Positions 61,952 to 64,000 of a stretch of 64,000 nt of DNA are shown piece after piece. The DNA is taken from positions 248,001 to 312,000 of the forward strand of contig JAIXMF010000018.1 in the NCBI GenBank assembly GCA_025201365.1, given 5' to 3'. The translations under genes and the position numbers were made by a program. The DNA is from Syncephalis plumigaleata. Taxonomy: Eukaryota > Zoopagomycota > Zoopagomycetes > Zoopagales > Piptocephalidaceae. Each line of letters opens with the position of its first letter. The first letter of the stretch is position 1. Below the pieces are notes generated by a model. It ran no database searches and was not told the DNA's origin. It was given only the letters and a program-made list of their open reading frames with translations.

Positions 61952-64000
61952 TTAGTGTGGATTTTTACGTGATGCAGATGATGATGATGGTGGTGGTGGT
62001 TGTGGTGCATTACCGCCTTGTGACTTGCTGGATGAAGAAGAGGATTCCATAGGTAACATGGGTGGCAAGTCGTAGATGCCATTACGACGTGCATACTCGC
62101 ATACTAACTCCCATACAAGTGGTACAATTTGTCGTACGGGCGTGTAAGGACTGAATCCTGGTTCCAACACGGATATCTCTCCATCTACCATGCGACGCCA
62201 TGCATTAGGGAATTCATTTCGAATGTTGGCAAGTGTGAATCGAGTATCGGCTGCACGCCAGTATTCCTCTAATCGTTTATCGTCGTTATCGGCTCGATAA
62301 AAGGCGATTGATGCTTTCGTCAAATGATCGGCCAATGCGTCACTGCCCATTTGTGCTGGATCTGCCGCTGCCTCAGCTAATTGCTGTCGTCTTATGGCGG
62401 ATTCAGCACGAAGACGCAAGTCTAGTAGGCGTTGCTGCGCCATTACCGCCAATCGATAGCATAGTCCAGAGAGTGCGTGTTCTTGCGATCGTTCAAGGTC
62501 GTTTGCCAATGACACGAGAGCTGTAACGGATGACTCCCAATCAGGCACTGATGACAAGATGGCATCACGAGAGTCGTCGGCACGAATCTGCTGGATCGTT
62601 TCAAATGCCACCATATGGTTAATGATCATAACGAATCGATAGGCAACAGCCATGATAGTCTCATGCTTTGCTTGTGCCCGCTCGATTAATCGATTGTATC
62701 GGCGGGCTAATTGAAAATGGCTATACATAGTGTTATTGTTAGTATCAAAGTAGATATTATAATAGGCAACTGTTACGCGGTTGCACTACTTACTAGTTGA
62801 GTCGAAGCTTTTGTTTCTCTGATGTTCGTAGTGATCTCACACGAGAATCCATCTGTTGCGTAGTCTGTGCAGATGGTGTCGATGATGTCGATGATGTCGT
62901 GGTTGCTGCTAGTAGTAGTAGTAGTAGTAGACTCTTTATCATTATTGGTTACATTAGTCGTGCTACTTTGCTTGTCCGATTGACGATCCGTGTGTCGTTG
63001 CTGCTTATACTCGGACAGATTCAAATGACGTGCCGGTACATTACGCGTAGTATTAGATGAATCATCGTTCGAGTTGGACGCGACTACTGATACTGTCGTT
63101 TTAGCCACCATTTGATCCTCTTTATGTGTCTGCTCGGCTTGTTCTCGACATCCAGTTGCTGATGTTGATTGTGACTGTACCGCGGCAGTAGCATTGCCTG
63201 TAGATGACGATGATTGAGGGCGTGGAGATCGAAGTGAATTGGTTCCACTAGCTGAACGATCCCGTCCATTGCCACCATTACGGCCATTATCATCACGAGA
63301 ACCACGATGACCAGAACGTTTATTGGGAGAGGAACGACGGGTAGCAGAAGACGATGACGAAGTAACTGGATGATGCAAATTGGCACTATTATTCAATGCA
63401 GATGACGGTACAGATGACGATGATGGTGGTGGCGGTGGTGAAGATGAACGTATCGATTGTCGACGTAATATGCTAGATCGATTAGGCGAGCGAGAACGGG
63501 AACGAGAACGCGACCATGAACCATTGGATGGATGACGTCGTGAATCACGATCACGATCATTTATATTGCTACCAGCATTAGTGTTACCACTTGTATTACC
63601 GCCAGTACGTCGTCTACTCTCTGCAGGTGAACGTGATCTCTGATGACGACTTGAAGCATTATTACTACCACTACTATTAGTATTGCTATTGCTATTCATG
63701 TTGTAATGGTTGGAATTGGAGCGAGTGGATGATGCAGACAATGGTGGAGGTGATGACATACGATCGGGATAATCATTTCGATTACTATTATTGCTGCTAG
63801 AAGCCATGGCATTACTACTACGTCGATCTCTATTATTGCTGCGTCTTTCCTGACTAGTTGAGCGATAATTGTTGCCATTATTGTTACCAGTATTGCTGTT
63901 GCTACTGTTAGTATTAGTGGTATTGTGTGCAGCTTCGCGACGACGTCTATCCTCGCGTTCACGATCTCGTCCACGACTGCGACTACGACTACGCGAGCGA
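61952..64000 (-). CDS. RS-rich protein with helical C-terminal domain, partial
   Basis: The N-terminal part, running in from the window edge, is an Arg-Ser/Arg-Asp domain (RSRSRSRSRGRDRERED, SWSRSRSRSRSPNR) within an S/N/T-rich region, typical of splicing or transcription-linked proteins. The C-terminal exon (62728-61952), joined through TA|C at about 62790, gives KLRLNYHFQLARRYNRLIER, a helical domain with many Ala/Leu/Arg, and WRAADTRFTLANIRNEFPNA. I do not recognise this domain. Between about 62850 and 62930 the frame must move by one base within an (ACT)n/S-T-rich stretch, so a small intron or indel lies there. The true start is outside the window. Confidence 0.6.

Overview
The window is nuclear DNA from a fungus-like eukaryote, most likely an early-diverging (zygosporic or chytrid-grade) fungus. 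Genes are split by many short GT-AG introns, mostly 50-110 bp. Intergenic DNA is AT-rich with abundant simple repeats. The proteins include an Atg8, an ER-resident SDF2 ending in HDEL, a small Tim chaperone and a TRM6 subunit. It also carries a TWINKLE-type mitochondrial primase-helicase and a BRCA1-like RING/BRCT protein, neither of which is typical of the familiar ascomycete and basidiomycete models. I cannot name the species.

Layout. 1-300: RPB7 (minus, partial). 0.9-1.3 kb: a 60-residue protein. 1.4-3.9 kb: BRCA1-like protein. 4.2-5.3 kb: PRL-type phosphatase (minus). 7.3-8.3 kb: secreted protein (minus). 9.3-11.7 kb: JmjN/JmjC histone demethylase (minus). 11.9-18.0 kb: two transposon copies of one family flanking an SDF2 gene. 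18.2-20.5 kb: BRD8-like bromodomain protein (minus). 21.2-24.1 kb: VPS9-CUE Rab exchange factor (minus). 26.0-28.2 kb: a third transposon copy carrying an F-box-like gene remnant. 28.3-30.5 kb: TRM6. 32.0-34.4 kb: STE20/GCK-III kinase. 34.9-36.0 kb: RraA-like protein. 36.4 kb: small protein. 37.5-40.7 kb: HOOK-like dynein adaptor. 41.4 kb: ATG8. 42.9-44.6 kb: CTL/SLC44-like transporter. 45.0 kb: TIM13 (minus). 45.8 kb: transposon relic. 46.4 kb: PDH E3-binding-protein-like gene. 47.9-50.3 kb: importin-alpha-like protein. 50.6-54.0 kb: R3H/SUZ protein (minus). 55.3-58.1 kb: TWINKLE. 58.6-60.2 kb: eIF4A. 62.0-64.0 kb: RS-rich protein (minus, partial).

The standout is a Fanzor, the eukaryotic relative of TnpB and an RNA-guided nuclease family. 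It lies at 13606-15901 in two exons and appears intact: the three RuvC acidic residues and a cysteine-rich zinc finger are present. It sits inside a 4.1-kb element with inverted repeats and TA target sites, resembling Tc1/mariner ends. Three further copies (17345-18000, 26001-28235 minus, about 45781-46170) lost most of the protein. All keep the 3' end of the Fanzor gene, and all have a short hairpin just after the Fanzor stop whose stem sequence differs while pairing is kept. In known Fanzor and TnpB systems this is where the guide RNA is encoded, so the small copies may be guide-RNA-only elements served in trans by the intact gene. This last step is inference.

Other points of interest: four GC-AG introns with the same GCAAGT donor, a strongly self-complementary hairpin at 8.7 kb, and a recurring one-base deficit in six otherwise good genes that looks like assembly error unless shown otherwise.
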